Under the pieces are notes generated by a model. It made no database searches. It was not told where the DNA came from and worked only from the letters and a program-made list of their open reading frames with translations. A stretch of DNA of 64,000 bases from Mannheimia granulomatis (GTDB lineage: Bacteria > Pseudomonadota > Gammaproteobacteria > Enterobacterales > Pasteurellaceae), in contig NZ_CP015030.1 in NCBI RefSeq assembly GCF_011455695.1, forward strand, positions 310,001 to 374,000, written 5' to 3'. Positions 37,494 through 46,772 of the stretch are shown here, one piece after another. Numbering within the stretch: the first letter of the stretch is position 1; each line of letters starts with the position of its first letter. The position numbers and the translations under genes were made by a program.

Positions 37494-38905
37494 TAGCCTA
37501 AATACGCTTCCAAATTAATCACCTTATCGCACGATTTCTCAATCAAATGTGGATCGTGGCTCACTAAAATCAAGCTACAATTTCTTGCTCGGCATTGGCT
37601 GATTAAAAGCTCGATGGTTTCTTTCTGGGTAATTGGATCTAAGCGAGAGGTAACTTCATCAGCAAATAACAACACAGGTTCAAGGAGTAAGGCACGTAAA
37701 ATTGCCACTCGTTGTAGCTCGCCACCGGACACATTTTCAGCCGTACGTTCCAAAATCTCAGGGTTTAATGAAAGCTGCTCTAATAAACTTGGAATCGGCA
37801 AGCGGTCAAGTTTGTGTTTGTTAATTACATCATCTAATAAGGTGTTGAGGCTTACATTCGGGGCAAACGCCTCGGGCGGATCTTGGTAAAGTTTCAACAC
37901 CTGATGTTTTTTGTGGCTTTGGCTATGCCAGACCACTTCACCTGCTTTCGGCTTAAGTAAGCCACACAGCACATCAGCAAGCGAGCTTTTGCCAATACCG
38001 CTATGACCGACAATTCCCAATACCTCGCCTTTGTTCAGTTGAAATGACAGTTTACTAAACAGCGTTTTTTTGCCACGTGCTACAGTTAGATTTTTTACTG
38101 AAACAAGCGGTTGTTTTCCTTCCAAATTTTGCAAATTTTGTTGGGCTTGCCAATGTTTTGGATCAGCGGAAATGAGCGCTTTCGTATAGGGGTGCTGTGG
38201 ATTGTTCAGCAAAGTTTGCGCCTCGCCTTGTTCCAATAGCTCGCCTTTTTTCATCACTAAAATTTGTCCGCCTAGTTGTTCGGCAACTTCAATATCATGG
38301 GTAATGGTGAGCAGTCCGCCACCATTTTCATAAGCTGATTTTAACAGCTCAATCACCTTTTCTTTACTAACAGGATCTAGCCCTTTAGTTGGTTCATCGG
38401 CAAGTAAAATTCGTCCACCTGCTGCTGTGGCTATTGCAAATGAAGCCCGTTGTGCCATACCGCCTGAGAGTTGGTGCGGGTAGCTTTCAACCCATTCGCC
38501 TAAGCCGAGTTGAGTTAAATAGTCCGTACTTTCGGTTTTTGCCTGAGATTTGTTTTTGCCTGCTACCAGATGAAAACTTTCCCATAGCTGTTTGCCGATA
38601 GACATAATTGGGTTAAGCGAACGGCGAGGCTCTTGGGGTAGCATTACTAAGGTTTTGCCCCACTGTTTTTCAATTTCAGTTTGATTGTTAAAATCAATAT
38701 TGCAATTTTCTATCAAAATTTGACCGCTTGTAGTCAACCCAGATGGTAATGCTCCCATAATAGCTTGAATCAGCAGACTTTTGCCTGAGCCAGTCTCGCC
38801 TAGAATAGTAATGTTTTTACCTGACTCAAGAGCCAATGAAATCGGCTGTACCAGTGTGATTCCTGATAGAGTTTGCACACCGACATTTTTAATTTCTAAC
38901 AGCAT
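37493..38905 (-). CDS. Fused two-domain ABC transporter ATPase (peptide/nickel type)
   Basis: This 470-residue protein carries both ATPases of an Opp/Nik-type importer in one chain. The first half has Walker A G-E-T-G-S-G-K-S near residue 35, signature L-S-G-G-M-A-Q-R near 147 and Walker B I-L-L-A-D-E-P-T. The second has G-H-S-G-I-G-K-S near 295, signature V-S-G-G-E-L-Q-R near 391 and L-L-F-A-D-E-V-T, with Val in place of the usual Pro. The order matches DppD-DppF fusions such as YejF. Its start overlaps the permease stop by one base (TAATG), so the two are tightly coupled. Confidence 0.9.
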   Translation of the reverse strand: MLLEIKNVGVQTLSGITLVQPISLALESGKNITILGETGSGKSLLIQAIMGALPSGLTTSGQILIENCNIDFNNQTEIEKQWGKTLVMLPQEPRRSLNPIMSIGKQLWESFHLVAGKNKSQAKTESTDYLTQLGLGEWVESYPHQLSGGMAQRASFAIATAAGGRILLADEPTKGLDPVSKEKVIELLKSAYENGGGLLTITHDIEVAEQLGGQILVMKKGELLEQGEAQTLLNNPQHPYTKALISADPKHWQAQQNLQNLEGKQPLVSVKNLTVARGKKTLFSKLSFQLNKGEVLGIVGHSGIGKSSLADVLCGLLKPKAGEVVWHSQSHKKHQVLKLYQDPPEAFAPNVSLNTLLDDVINKHKLDRLPIPSLLEQLSLNPEILERTAENVSGGELQRVAILRALLLEPVLLFADEVTSRLDPITQKETIELLISQCRARNCSLILVSHDPHLIEKSCDKVINLEAYLG

Positions 38906-39687
38906 TATTTCACTCTCCCTGATAATAATTGCAAGCTTAGCACCATTAGGAATACGGTTAATACAGGTTGTAAGAAAATCATAGGTGCTTCGTAATAATA
39001 AGGGAACAATTCAGTCATCATTAACCCCAGTTCTGCCGTTGGTGGACGTAGCCCCACGTTTACAAAGCCAAGGGTGGCAAGAGCTAAAATCGCATTACCT
39101 AGTGAGAATGCCGATAAAGTTGCAATCATCGGTAATAAACGTGGCAATAAATGACGTTTGAAGCTGTAGATCCAGCCCATTCCCATTAAGCGGGAAGATT
39201 GAATTTCCGAGCTGTTTGCCATGGTAGAACTAATTGAGCGGATAACGCGGTAAAATTCTACCCACATCACCAGCGAAATGCCTAAATAGAGTGTCCAAAA
39301 CGATCCCGGTGAAAGTGCGGCAAAGAGTAAAATCAGCAGTAAGCCGGGAAGAGCCATCACTAAATCGCAGATAAAGCTTAAAATACGGTCAAACCAACCA
39401 CCAAAAAAGCCGGCCATAATGCCGGTAATTAATCCTGCAATTAAGGCACAAGCAACACTAAAGAGCGATAAGCCGAAAGATAAACGAATGGCTGAGGCAA
39501 GGCGTGCTAACATATCTCGCCCAAGATGATCGGTACCGAACCAAGCTAATTCGTTTGGATTGGAAAGGGTGTTAGTTAAATCCTGAAAGCCCATATCCAT
39601 TGGATAGAAATAGGGTTGTAAAAAGGCAAAGCCGAGAATAATTACCAGCAGACTTCCGCCTAGAAATTGGGATGTTGAAATTTTCAT
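38905..39687 (-). CDS. ABC transporter permease, DppC/NikC type
   Basis: The 260-residue inner-membrane permease has an N-terminal helix, the periplasmic F-G-T-D-H-L-G-R-D-M-L-A-R motif that marks the DppC/NikC class (near residue 50), and five further helices. The cytosolic coupling loop (S-R-L-M-G-M-G-W) contacts the ATPase. It is the third gene of the operon, 21 bases after the first permease and overlapping the ATPase gene by one base. Confidence 0.92.
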   Translation of the reverse strand: MKISTSQFLGGSLLVIILGFAFLQPYFYPMDMGFQDLTNTLSNPNELAWFGTDHLGRDMLARLASAIRLSFGLSLFSVACALIAGLITGIMAGFFGGWFDRILSFICDLVMALPGLLLILLFAALSPGSFWTLYLGISLVMWVEFYRVIRSISSTMANSSEIQSSRLMGMGWIYSFKRHLLPRLLPMIATLSAFSLGNAILALATLGFVNVGLRPPTAELGLMMTELFPYYYEAPMIFLQPVLTVFLMVLSLQLLSGRVK

Positions 39688-39708
39688 TATCGTTATTTTC
39701 CTCTTAGC

Positions 39709-40641
39709 CTATCGCTTAATGCGTGGGTCAATCCAAGCACTGAGCATATCTGCAATCATATTAAGCACGACAAATAAGCCACCCATGACTAAAGTTGTGC
39801 CTTGAATCATTGGCACATCACGGGCAATAATGGCGTGAACGAGAGCATGCCCACTACCCGGCCAAGCGAATAAGCTTTCCACTACCACAACGCCTTCAAT
39901 TAAATAAACTAACTGTACAGCGTGATAGGCAATTACTGGCACGGCAATATTGGGTAAGCCGTGGCGGATAAAGGCTTGGTGGCGACTTAGGCCTTTTAAT
40001 TGGGCGAATTGGTAAAATTCCGCTTCTTTAATTTGCACCATTGCCGAGCGGGTTACTCTCACTGAAACCGCGCTTAGTCCAATGGCAAGGGTTAGTGCCG
40101 GCAAGACAAAATGTTGCCAACTGCCATAGCCGCCTGCCGGTAACCATTTGAGTTGGGCGGCAAATAGGGTAATTAAGCCGATGGCGATAATAAACACAGG
40201 TACAGAACGAAATAGGGTGCTAAGCACTAATGTCAAGCGGTCAAAAAAGCCGTTTGGTTTGCGGGCAGCTAATAATCCAAGCGGTGGGCCGATTAAGAGT
40301 GCAAGAATGAGAGAGACAATCGCAAGGCTTAATGTATGCCCGAATTGGTGCTGAATTTCCGCCCAAACAGAATCGCCTGTCACTAAAGATTTACCTAAAT
40401 TAAATTGAGCTAAATCTAATAACCAATCAAAATAACTTTGCCACCAAGGTTGGTCAAGGGCAAGCTCGGCACGCACAGCTTCTGCAGCAGCACTATCGGC
40501 TTGGTCATAGCCATAGCGACTGGCAGCAATGCGGTATGCCATATCGCCCGAAAGCTGTCTGGTTAAAATAAAGGTGAGTGTTCCCACCGACCAAATTACC
40601 AGTAGTATTTGAGTTAGACGGCGGAGGAAAATGTTAAGCAT
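39709..40641 (-). CDS. ABC transporter permease, DppB/NikB type
   Basis: The 310-residue permease begins with the L-R-R-L-T-Q-I-L-L-V-I-W helix and the L-A-L-D-Q-P-W-W-Q-S-Y block of the DppB/NikB class. It has about six helices and a coupling loop R-A-K/G-type region (AQLKGLSRHQAFIRHGLPN near 217-235). It pairs with the DppC-type subunit downstream. It follows the binding-protein gene after 70 bases that contain a hairpin, which would favour expression of the binding protein over the membrane parts. Confidence 0.92.
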   Translation of the reverse strand: MLNIFLRRLTQILLVIWSVGTLTFILTRQLSGDMAYRIAASRYGYDQADSAAAEAVRAELALDQPWWQSYFDWLLDLAQFNLGKSLVTGDSVWAEIQHQFGHTLSLAIVSLILALLIGPPLGLLAARKPNGFFDRLTLVLSTLFRSVPVFIIAIGLITLFAAQLKWLPAGGYGSWQHFVLPALTLAIGLSAVSVRVTRSAMVQIKEAEFYQFAQLKGLSRHQAFIRHGLPNIAVPVIAYHAVQLVYLIEGVVVVESLFAWPGSGHALVHAIIARDVPMIQGTTLVMGGLFVVLNMIADMLSAWIDPRIKR

Positions 40642-40665
40642 TCAGATATCCTTAAAATAGAATAA

Positions 40666-40688
40666 GGCACGCGTGAGATAAGCGTGCC
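40666..40688 (-). terminator. Partial terminator between binding protein and permease genes
   Basis: GGCACGC and GCGTGCC form a 7-bp GC-rich stem around nine bases. On the minus strand it is followed by TTATTCTATTTT, a weak U tract, as expected of an intra-operon attenuator. Confidence 0.6.
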
Positions 40689-40711
40689 ATCACTTTGTAT
40701 TAGACGAAGTC

Positions 40712-42298
40712 TTATTTCGATAATTTTTCTAAATAGAAACGGCGTTCAAATGGGTCAAGAGTTAAGCCGTTAATACCTTTATGCGACACCACAGTTTGTT
40801 GATCGTAGACGATCGGAATAATCGGCAATTCATCATAGATAATTTGGCTGACCTGCTGTTTCAGCTGTTTGTTTTTCTGTGGATCGCGTTCTACTTCAAT
40901 TTGTTTGAGCGAGTTTTCTAAGGTTTCATTACGCCAGTTCATCACCCCCCAATCGCTGCCGCCATTGGCATAATCTTGCACAATTAAGGCAAATGGGTCG
41001 AGGGTTTTGGCGTAGTTGAATGAGTAAAGTGCCATTTCTAATGTACCGTCTTGGTGACCAGACGGAATCTCACTGAAGTTACCTACAGATACATTTACAT
41101 CAATACCGATTTTCTTCCATTCTGCTTGCAAAATAGTTGCGGTAATTGGCAATTCCGGACGATCTGAGTAAGTTCTTAGTGTGAAGCTAAACGGCTTACC
41201 ATCTTTAGTGAGCTTACCTTCAGCATTATATTGATAGCCGGAAGCGGTTAAATTTTCCTTAATTTTTGCAATCACTTCTTCATGGCTGAGTGTAGTCTCT
41301 TTGGTTTCTACACGCCAGTCAGCAAAAGATTTCGGTAGAATTTGATCTGCCATGCCATCTTGGATTTTTAAGATCTGCTCAGCGATCGCTTTGCGGTTAA
41401 TGGCTTGTGATAATGCTTGGCGAATCGTTAAATCATTAAAGAACGGTTTGGCTAAGTCCATTTTCAGCTGCATCGTACGGGCAATTGAGGTATTGATTAG
41501 CTGTAAATTCGGATCGGTTTTTAAGCGAGCCACGCTGGCTTTATCTAAGTTGAACACCAGTGAAGTTGCATCGCTTTGTGCCATCAGCGTGCGGGTTTCA
41601 CTACGGCTGCTGGCAAGATAATTCGCTTGCTGAAGCTGTGGCTTATTACCCCAATAGCCCTCAAAACGGACAGTTTCCAATTTTTGTGGCGCCTCAATTT
41701 TAGTCGCTTTAAACGCCCCTGTACCGATAACCTCGGTAACATTGCCTTGTGCGTCAAAACTTTCTTCCGCCAGAATAAGCGTGGTGTAGTGTGTTAAGAA
41801 AGAAGGAAATGGTACAAAGGGTTGGGTTAATTCAAATTGTACTTTGTTGGCATCCAAAGCCTTAATGTCTTTGATAAACGCTTTTTGTAATACACCCGGT
41901 TTGGAATGTGCAATTTTTAAGGATTTTTCTACCGCTTGTGCGTTTAGTGGTTTGCCGTTGTGGAATGTTGCATCACGCAGGGTGAATGTCCAAAGGGTAG
42001 CATCAGCATTGCTTTCCCATTGAGTGGCTAAACCTGCTACCAATTGTCCCTCTGAATTGGCTTCCACTAAGGTTTCAGCAAGGTTCATTCGTTGGAAAAT
42101 GACGCCCGATTGGTTAAGATCTAAGCTGTTTAATTCCCAAGGCGCAACTACGGTCACAAGCGGTAACATTTCTGCATTTTTTTGCAATTGTTCATTTGGC
42201 GTTGCCGCTTTTTGTACATTTGCTTGGGTATTGTTTTTGTCATCACAAGCAGCAAGACAGAATGTTGCTACTGTTAACGGAATTAACCACTTTTTCAT
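40712..42298 (-). CDS. ABC transporter substrate-binding lipoprotein, NikA/OppA family
   Basis: The 528-residue product is an SBP_bac_5 family binding lipoprotein with the lipid cysteine at C18 (CLAAC). Family landmarks include W-E-S-N-A-D-A-T-L-W-T-F-T-L-R-D-A-T-F-H-N-G and V-E-F-E-style lobes, with R-Q-A-L-S-Q-A-I-N-R near 293. The overall shape of the N-terminal region (A-P-W-E-L-N-S-L-D) is closer to nickel-binding NikA-like proteins than to OppA, but peptide or haem-type substrates cannot be excluded. It is the first gene of its operon. Two exact uptake signals lie within it. Confidence 0.83.
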   Translation of the reverse strand: MKKWLIPLTVATFCLAACDDKNNTQANVQKAATPNEQLQKNAEMLPLVTVVAPWELNSLDLNQSGVIFQRMNLAETLVEANSEGQLVAGLATQWESNADATLWTFTLRDATFHNGKPLNAQAVEKSLKIAHSKPGVLQKAFIKDIKALDANKVQFELTQPFVPFPSFLTHYTTLILAEESFDAQGNVTEVIGTGAFKATKIEAPQKLETVRFEGYWGNKPQLQQANYLASSRSETRTLMAQSDATSLVFNLDKASVARLKTDPNLQLINTSIARTMQLKMDLAKPFFNDLTIRQALSQAINRKAIAEQILKIQDGMADQILPKSFADWRVETKETTLSHEEVIAKIKENLTASGYQYNAEGKLTKDGKPFSFTLRTYSDRPELPITATILQAEWKKIGIDVNVSVGNFSEIPSGHQDGTLEMALYSFNYAKTLDPFALIVQDYANGGSDWGVMNWRNETLENSLKQIEVERDPQKNKQLKQQVSQIIYDELPIIPIVYDQQTVVSHKGINGLTLDPFERRFYLEKLSK

Positions 42299-42390
42299 TT
42301 CTTTTTTTCTCCATAAAAAAATCAGGGCTTTGATTGGCGAAACTTTAGCATATTTCCATAAAAAAAATAGAGTTTTTTAAGTTGAGTATT

Positions 42391-43143
42391 TTAATTGGTT
42401 GTTTTTACGCCAAAATGGTTGGCAACTTTCCGCTCTTCATTTTGCAAAATAGGCAAAGAATTTACCCGCTTGTTGCCGATTACCATGCTTGAACTGCCTC
42501 CTCCATCAAGGTTGATCGCCTGTGTTAGCTCAAGTTTGCTGGCAAGTTCAGCTAGCTCATCTAAAGTTACGCCTCCAAAGGTAAGCTGTCGCCCTTCCAC
42601 CACAACCAGATAGAGCCAATTTTTCTGCTCGTTCAATCCAAGCAAGGTGCGAGGGTGCTTATCGTGAAAAATACTTTGTACGCAGCCGACCTTATCATTT
42701 TCCGCACACTCAAATTTTCCGTTTTTGGCGTTATACCAATGCCAACCGCTAATCGCTATTTGCCATTTCGGGTTCAGAGGAGTAATTTTATTTTTTGCCT
42801 CAATAATACATTTATTGGTTTTATCACAAGCAAAAATGACTCGATTACGCACATCACCATATTTTGACCAGCGTTTTCCTTGAGAAACAACTAAGCCAAT
42901 AGGAGTGTAGTCTTTCCAATAAAAATTGGCGTTGATTGCCACATCGGTTTGATATTTTTCGGCAAAGGAAGACACCGTTGATCCGCTATCGCTTTTTTCC
43001 GAGCCGATAAAGGCTAAATTCTTGCAGTTCAAATCCACCCGAGTGATGTGAAAAGGGGATTGATCGGAATAATCAATACATTGATTTTCTGCGTGGGTGA
43101 AATTGGCTAATAGCAGAGATAATAGGAAGAAAAATAGTTTCAT
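42391..43143 (-). CDS. Phosphodiester glycosidase (NAGPA) family periplasmic protein
   Basis: The 250-residue product has a Sec signal peptide (residues 1-18, ending THA) and a single NAGPA/DUF2233 domain. It carries A-I-N-A-N-F-Y near residue 71, P-R-T-L-L-G-L near 164 and the hallmark L-D-G-G-G-S-S-S-M near 218-226. The family's founding member uncovers GlcNAc from phosphodiester-linked sugars in animals, and bacterial members act on cell-envelope glycans. The substrate here is unknown. The role is probably periplasmic. It lies 75 bases upstream of, and on the same strand as, the ABC operon's leader. Confidence 0.82.
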   Translation of the reverse strand: MKLFFFLLSLLLANFTHAENQCIDYSDQSPFHITRVDLNCKNLAFIGSEKSDSGSTVSSFAEKYQTDVAINANFYWKDYTPIGLVVSQGKRWSKYGDVRNRVIFACDKTNKCIIEAKNKITPLNPKWQIAISGWHWYNAKNGKFECAENDKVGCVQSIFHDKHPRTLLGLNEQKNWLYLVVVEGRQLTFGGVTLDELAELASKLELTQAINLDGGGSSSMVIGNKRVNSLPILQNEERKVANHFGVKTTN

Positions 43144-43190
43144 AGAGCGTTAAAAGTCTGCTTAGACAGGCTTTAAAATAGTGATTAGAC

Positions 43191-43232
43191 AAGCGGTCAA
43201 TTTTGCAAAGTTTTTTGTAAAATCGACCGCTT
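43191..43232 (-). terminator. Imperfect uptake-signal dyad after the orphan lipoprotein gene
   Basis: AAGCGGTC-AATTTTGCAAA and a matching TTTTGTAAAATCGACCGCTT pair with a few mismatches. It includes an exact ACAAGCGGT at 43189-43197 and lies 25 bases past the lipoprotein gene's stop on the minus strand. Confidence 0.5.
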
Positions 43233-43256
43233 AAATAAAGGTTAGAATTATAAATT

Positions 43257-43967
43257 TTATTGAATATTACTACTTCCGATAGTTAATACTTGCTTAACTG
43301 TAGAATCAACCTCTTCCATTAAATATTTTTTTATAATATTTCTTGCATTTTCTGCATCAGCACTAAGTTTCTCGTAGGTTGTATATTTATCTCCCAACCA
43401 TCCACCTACGCCTCCTACTTTCCCTAAACTAAGGATATTTGAATCATGCATAACTTGATAATTTACTACTCTATTGGGCTCAAATAGTAATGAATTTGGT
43501 GGGCTTAAATAACCCGTTTCAATATGTAAGAAAATTTTAAGCCCCTTTTGAGATTTATCTTTTTCTATACTACTTTCATTAGCTTCAATCACCTTGACAT
43601 CATAGCCTTTAGTTTTTAGTTGTGTAACAAAAGCATTTGTAAAATCTGTATTCATTGAGTTTTTCTCATAAATACCTTTTAATTTTTCATTAAAATTGAT
43701 CGTATATTTATTAGATTTGGCTTTATTTCTATCTGTGACTATATCATCAATTTTTAAAGAAATAAGATAAGGTAATATACCAGCTTTTTTATTTTCTGAA
43801 GCTTTACTCTCTTCTACTTTCACCTCTTGAAATTCTTGAGAATTATAAAATACAGTCACTTCTTTAGAATTATTAATCAATGTTTGATAATTTGATATTC
43901 TTTGTTGCATTTCTGGGTTGGTGCATCCAACTAAGAATAATCCACATACAATAATTAAGTTTTTCAT
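43257..43967 (-). CDS. Orphan lipoprotein, 236 residues
   Basis: The product starts MKNLIIVCGLFLVGC, a lipoprotein signal peptide with C15 as the lipidated residue. A soluble, Lys- and Ser-rich domain follows with Y-L-I-S-L-K-I-D-D-I-V and a glycine-rich V-G-G-V-G-G-W-L-G-D near residue 188. I recognise no family. The start is ATG 43967 behind GGAGAAAG; the in-frame ATG at 43988 lies upstream of that site and adds seven residues. Composition is more AT-rich than prfC beside it. It is 29 bases downstream of prfC, so it may share its transcript. Confidence 0.75.
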   Translation of the reverse strand: MKNLIIVCGLFLVGCTNPEMQQRISNYQTLINNSKEVTVFYNSQEFQEVKVEESKASENKKAGILPYLISLKIDDIVTDRNKAKSNKYTINFNEKLKGIYEKNSMNTDFTNAFVTQLKTKGYDVKVIEANESSIEKDKSQKGLKIFLHIETGYLSPPNSLLFEPNRVVNYQVMHDSNILSLGKVGGVGGWLGDKYTTYEKLSADAENARNIIKKYLMEEVDSTVKQVLTIGSSNIQ

Positions 43968-43996
43968 TTTCTTTCTCCATGTACCCATATATGAGA

Positions 43997-45577
43997 TTAA
44001 TGCTCTCTTGTTTTAAAGAACGTCACATCAGGATAACGCTCTTGAGCTAAGTTCAAATTCACCATGGTTGGAGCGATATAAGTAAGGTTATCGCCTCCGT
44101 CTAAGGCTAAGTTTGCTTCATTTTTACGTTTAAATTCTTCAAATTTTTTCGCATCACTGCATTCAACCCAGCGGGCTGTTGCCACGTTTACCGCTTCGTA
44201 AATTGCTTCTACGTTGTATTCCGATTTTAAACGGGAAACCACCACATCAAACTGCAACACACCCACGGCACCCACAATTAAATCATTGTTGATTAACGGG
44301 CGGAAAACTTGTACCGCACCTTCTTCTGAAAGTTGTACCAAGCCTTTGAGCAGTTGCTTTTGTTTTAGTGGATCTTTTAAGCGAATACGGCGGAACAGCT
44401 CCGGTGCAAAGTTTGGAATACCAGTAAACTTCAGATTTTCACCTTGGGTGAAGGTATCGCCGATTTGAATCGTGCCATGGTTATGTAAGCCGATAATATC
44501 GCCTGCATAAGCCTCTTCAGCGTGTGAGCGGTCACCTGCCATAAAGGTTAAAGCATCAGAAATCACCACATCTTTACCGATACGGACGTGTTTAAGTTTC
44601 ATCCCTTTTTCATATTTGCCGGAAACAACACGCATAAAGGCGACTCGGTCGCGGTGTTTTGGATCCATATTCGCTTGGATTTTAAATACGAAACCGCTGA
44701 ATTTTTCTTCACTTGCCTCAACGGTGCGGCTGTCCGATTCACGGGCTTGCGGTGCTGGTGCCCATTCGGTTAAACCGTCTAAGAAATGGTTGACCCCGAA
44801 GTTACCTAATGCTGTTCCGAAGAAGACTGGTGTTAATTCACCGTTGATGAACGCTTCGTGTTCAAATTCGTGAGATGCACCTTGCACTAATTCCAGTTCA
44901 TCACGTAATTGTTGGGCTAAATCATCACCTACGCTTTGGTCTAGCTCAGGGTTGTCTAAACCTTTGATAACTCGCACTTCTTGAATCGTATGCCCTTGTC
45001 CGGTTTGGTAAAGGTAAGTTTCATCTTTATAAATGTGATAAACCCCTTTAAACAATTTACCGCAGCCGATTGGCCAAGTGATTGGTGCACATTTGATTTT
45101 TAGCACGCTTTCCACTTCGTCCAACAATTCCATTGGGTCACGAATATCACGGTCGAGCTTGTTCATAAAGGTGAGAATTGGTGTATCACGCAGGCGGGTG
45201 ACTTCCATTAATTTGATGGTGCGTTCCTCAACCCCTTTTGCTGAGTCAATCACCATCAAACAGCTATCTACCGCAGTTAGGGTACGATAAGTATCTTCCG
45301 AGAAGTCTTCGTGTCCCGGGGTATCTAACAGGTTCACTAAGCAATCATTGTAAGGGAATTGCATCACAGAGGTGGTAATGGAAATTCCACGTTGTTTTTC
45401 CATCTCCATCCAGTCTGATTTAGCGTGTTGAGCCGAGCCTTTGCCCTTTACCGAACCTGCGGTTTGAATTGCATTTCCGTATAAAAGCACTTTTTCGGTG
45501 ATAGTAGTTTTACCCGCATCGGGGTGGGAAATAATCGCAAAGGTGCGACGTTTATTGACTTCTTGTGGATATGACAT
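43997..45577 (-). CDS. prfC: Peptide chain release factor 3
   Basis: RF3 is a GTPase that removes RF1/RF2 from the ribosome after termination. The 526-residue product has the G domain with [10 protein letters not shown] near residue 16, D-T-P-G-H-E near 88 and N-K-L-D near 142, followed by EF-Tu-like domain II and an RF3-specific C-terminal domain. The length is standard. It is transcribed divergently from pbpG. A GC hairpin with a T run sits 20 to 41 bases ahead of its start on the sense strand, an odd place for a terminator. Confidence 0.96.
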   Translation of the reverse strand: MSYPQEVNKRRTFAIISHPDAGKTTITEKVLLYGNAIQTAGSVKGKGSAQHAKSDWMEMEKQRGISITTSVMQFPYNDCLVNLLDTPGHEDFSEDTYRTLTAVDSCLMVIDSAKGVEERTIKLMEVTRLRDTPILTFMNKLDRDIRDPMELLDEVESVLKIKCAPITWPIGCGKLFKGVYHIYKDETYLYQTGQGHTIQEVRVIKGLDNPELDQSVGDDLAQQLRDELELVQGASHEFEHEAFINGELTPVFFGTALGNFGVNHFLDGLTEWAPAPQARESDSRTVEASEEKFSGFVFKIQANMDPKHRDRVAFMRVVSGKYEKGMKLKHVRIGKDVVISDALTFMAGDRSHAEEAYAGDIIGLHNHGTIQIGDTFTQGENLKFTGIPNFAPELFRRIRLKDPLKQKQLLKGLVQLSEEGAVQVFRPLINNDLIVGAVGVLQFDVVVSRLKSEYNVEAIYEAVNVATARWVECSDAKKFEEFKRKNEANLALDGGDNLTYIAPTMVNLNLAQERYPDVTFFKTREH

Positions 45578-45596
45578 ATTTTCTCAATAAGTAAAT

Positions 45597-45618
45597 AAAA
45601 AAGGGCGGAAATACCGCC
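45597..45618 (-). terminator. Terminator-like hairpin in the prfC leader
   Basis: On the minus strand GGCGG, loop TATTT and CCGCC are followed by C and six T, ending 20 bases before the prfC ATG. The stem is short (5 bp, all G-C). It may act as an attenuator. Confidence 0.5.
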
Positions 45619-45737
45619 AAGAAATTTGTTGCTATTTTCGCTGATTTGAGGCGAGAGGGCAAGCGGTTAAATTTTCAGAGAATTTTGCAATATAACGCAG
45701 TTTCGCAAAAAAGTCGGCAAAAACGACCGCTTGCTTT

Positions 45738-45766
45738 TTGAACTTTGGCATAATACAAGGTAGAAT
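45738..45766 (+). promoter_or_regulatory. pbpG promoter
   Basis: TTGAAC (45738-45743), a 17-base spacer and TAGAAT (45761-45766), 31 bases ahead of pbpG. Confidence 0.6.
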
Positions 45767-45797
45767 AGCGAACTTTTACTCTCGGATTAAATAGATA

Positions 45798-46667
45798 ATG
45801 AAAAAACTACTTCCTTTAATGATTGCAGCGATGGTGCTAAGTGCCTGTTCTTCCCAGCCTGCAAAGAAACAAAGCCCTCGTATTAAAGCTTCGGCTGCTT
45901 ATATCCCGACTGAAAATTCAGCCTATGTGGTATTTGATTTAAACCAGAAAAAATTTTTAGAGGGTAAGAATTTTAATTTGGTTCGCCCGATTGCTTCTGT
46001 CACTAAATTAATGACCGCTGTGGTTTTCTTGGAAGAGAACCGCTACGGTAACAGTTGTCAAACGCAAATTTTGCCGTCGGATGCGGATTTTTTAAAAGGC
46101 ACAACCAGCCCTTTGCCGAAAAATATCAATATCGCTTGTAGCGAATTACTTAAAGCGATGTTAGTACGTTCCGATAATTATGCTGCTCACGCATTGGCAC
46201 ACGCCACACACTTGAATAAAGCTCAATTTTTGGCACGAATGAATAGTAAGGCACGCGAAATCGGTATGACTCAAACCTATTTTAGCGACTCCTCCGGGCT
46301 TTCTTCAGATAATGTTTCAACAGTAATTGATTTGGCAAAACTTGCCGGTTATGCTGCAGGTAAAAAGGAAATTCAGCAACTTTCTAATTCGCCTTTAGTG
46401 AGTGTTTATGCCGGTGGGCAATATATTCCGATGAAAAATACGAATAGTATGGTGCGTTCACAATCTTATCAGGCTTTAGTCAGTAAAACAGGATACACTC
46501 GTGAGGCAGGTTATAATTTAGCCTTTATTGCTAAAGGTGATTGTAAAGGTAAGCGAATTGGTGTGGTAAGCCTTAATAATAGTAATGCTACAGCTCGTAC
46601 TTATTTTACTGAATCGATGTTAGCTAAATATCAATGTATAGCAAATCCGTTTAGACAGTATGGTTAA
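45798..46667 (+). CDS. pbpG: D-alanyl-D-alanine endopeptidase PBP7, lipoprotein form
   Basis: PBP7 is a periplasmic low-molecular-weight penicillin-binding protein that cuts peptide cross-links. The 289-residue product has the three S11 peptidase motifs: S67-V-T-K70 with the nucleophile S67, S125-D-N127 and K230-T-G232. It is about the size of E. coli PbpG and lacks the C-terminal PBP5 membrane anchor. Instead of a plain signal peptide it has a lipobox (V-L-S-A-C with C17), so it is predicted to be lipid-anchored. It is divergent from prfC. Confidence 0.9.
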   Translation: MKKLLPLMIAAMVLSACSSQPAKKQSPRIKASAAYIPTENSAYVVFDLNQKKFLEGKNFNLVRPIASVTKLMTAVVFLEENRYGNSCQTQILPSDADFLKGTTSPLPKNINIACSELLKAMLVRSDNYAAHALAHATHLNKAQFLARMNSKAREIGMTQTYFSDSSGLSSDNVSTVIDLAKLAGYAAGKKEIQQLSNSPLVSVYAGGQYIPMKNTNSMVRSQSYQALVSKTGYTREAGYNLAFIAKGDCKGKRIGVVSLNNSNATARTYFTESMLAKYQCIANPFRQYG

Positions 46668-46687
46668 ATACAAAAATATAGTTTCTC

Positions 46688-46728
46688 TACGCCTTGAGGG
46701 GCTAAGCATTGAGAAAAGCGTATTTTTT
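46688..46728 (+). terminator. Possible terminator after pbpG
   Basis: TACGC (46688-46692) and GCGTA (46718-46722) with internal GAG/CTT pairing are followed by six T. Confidence 0.4.
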
Positions 46729-46772
46729 CTCTACAATATTGCCCTTTAACTTCAATATATTGAGACAAGATT

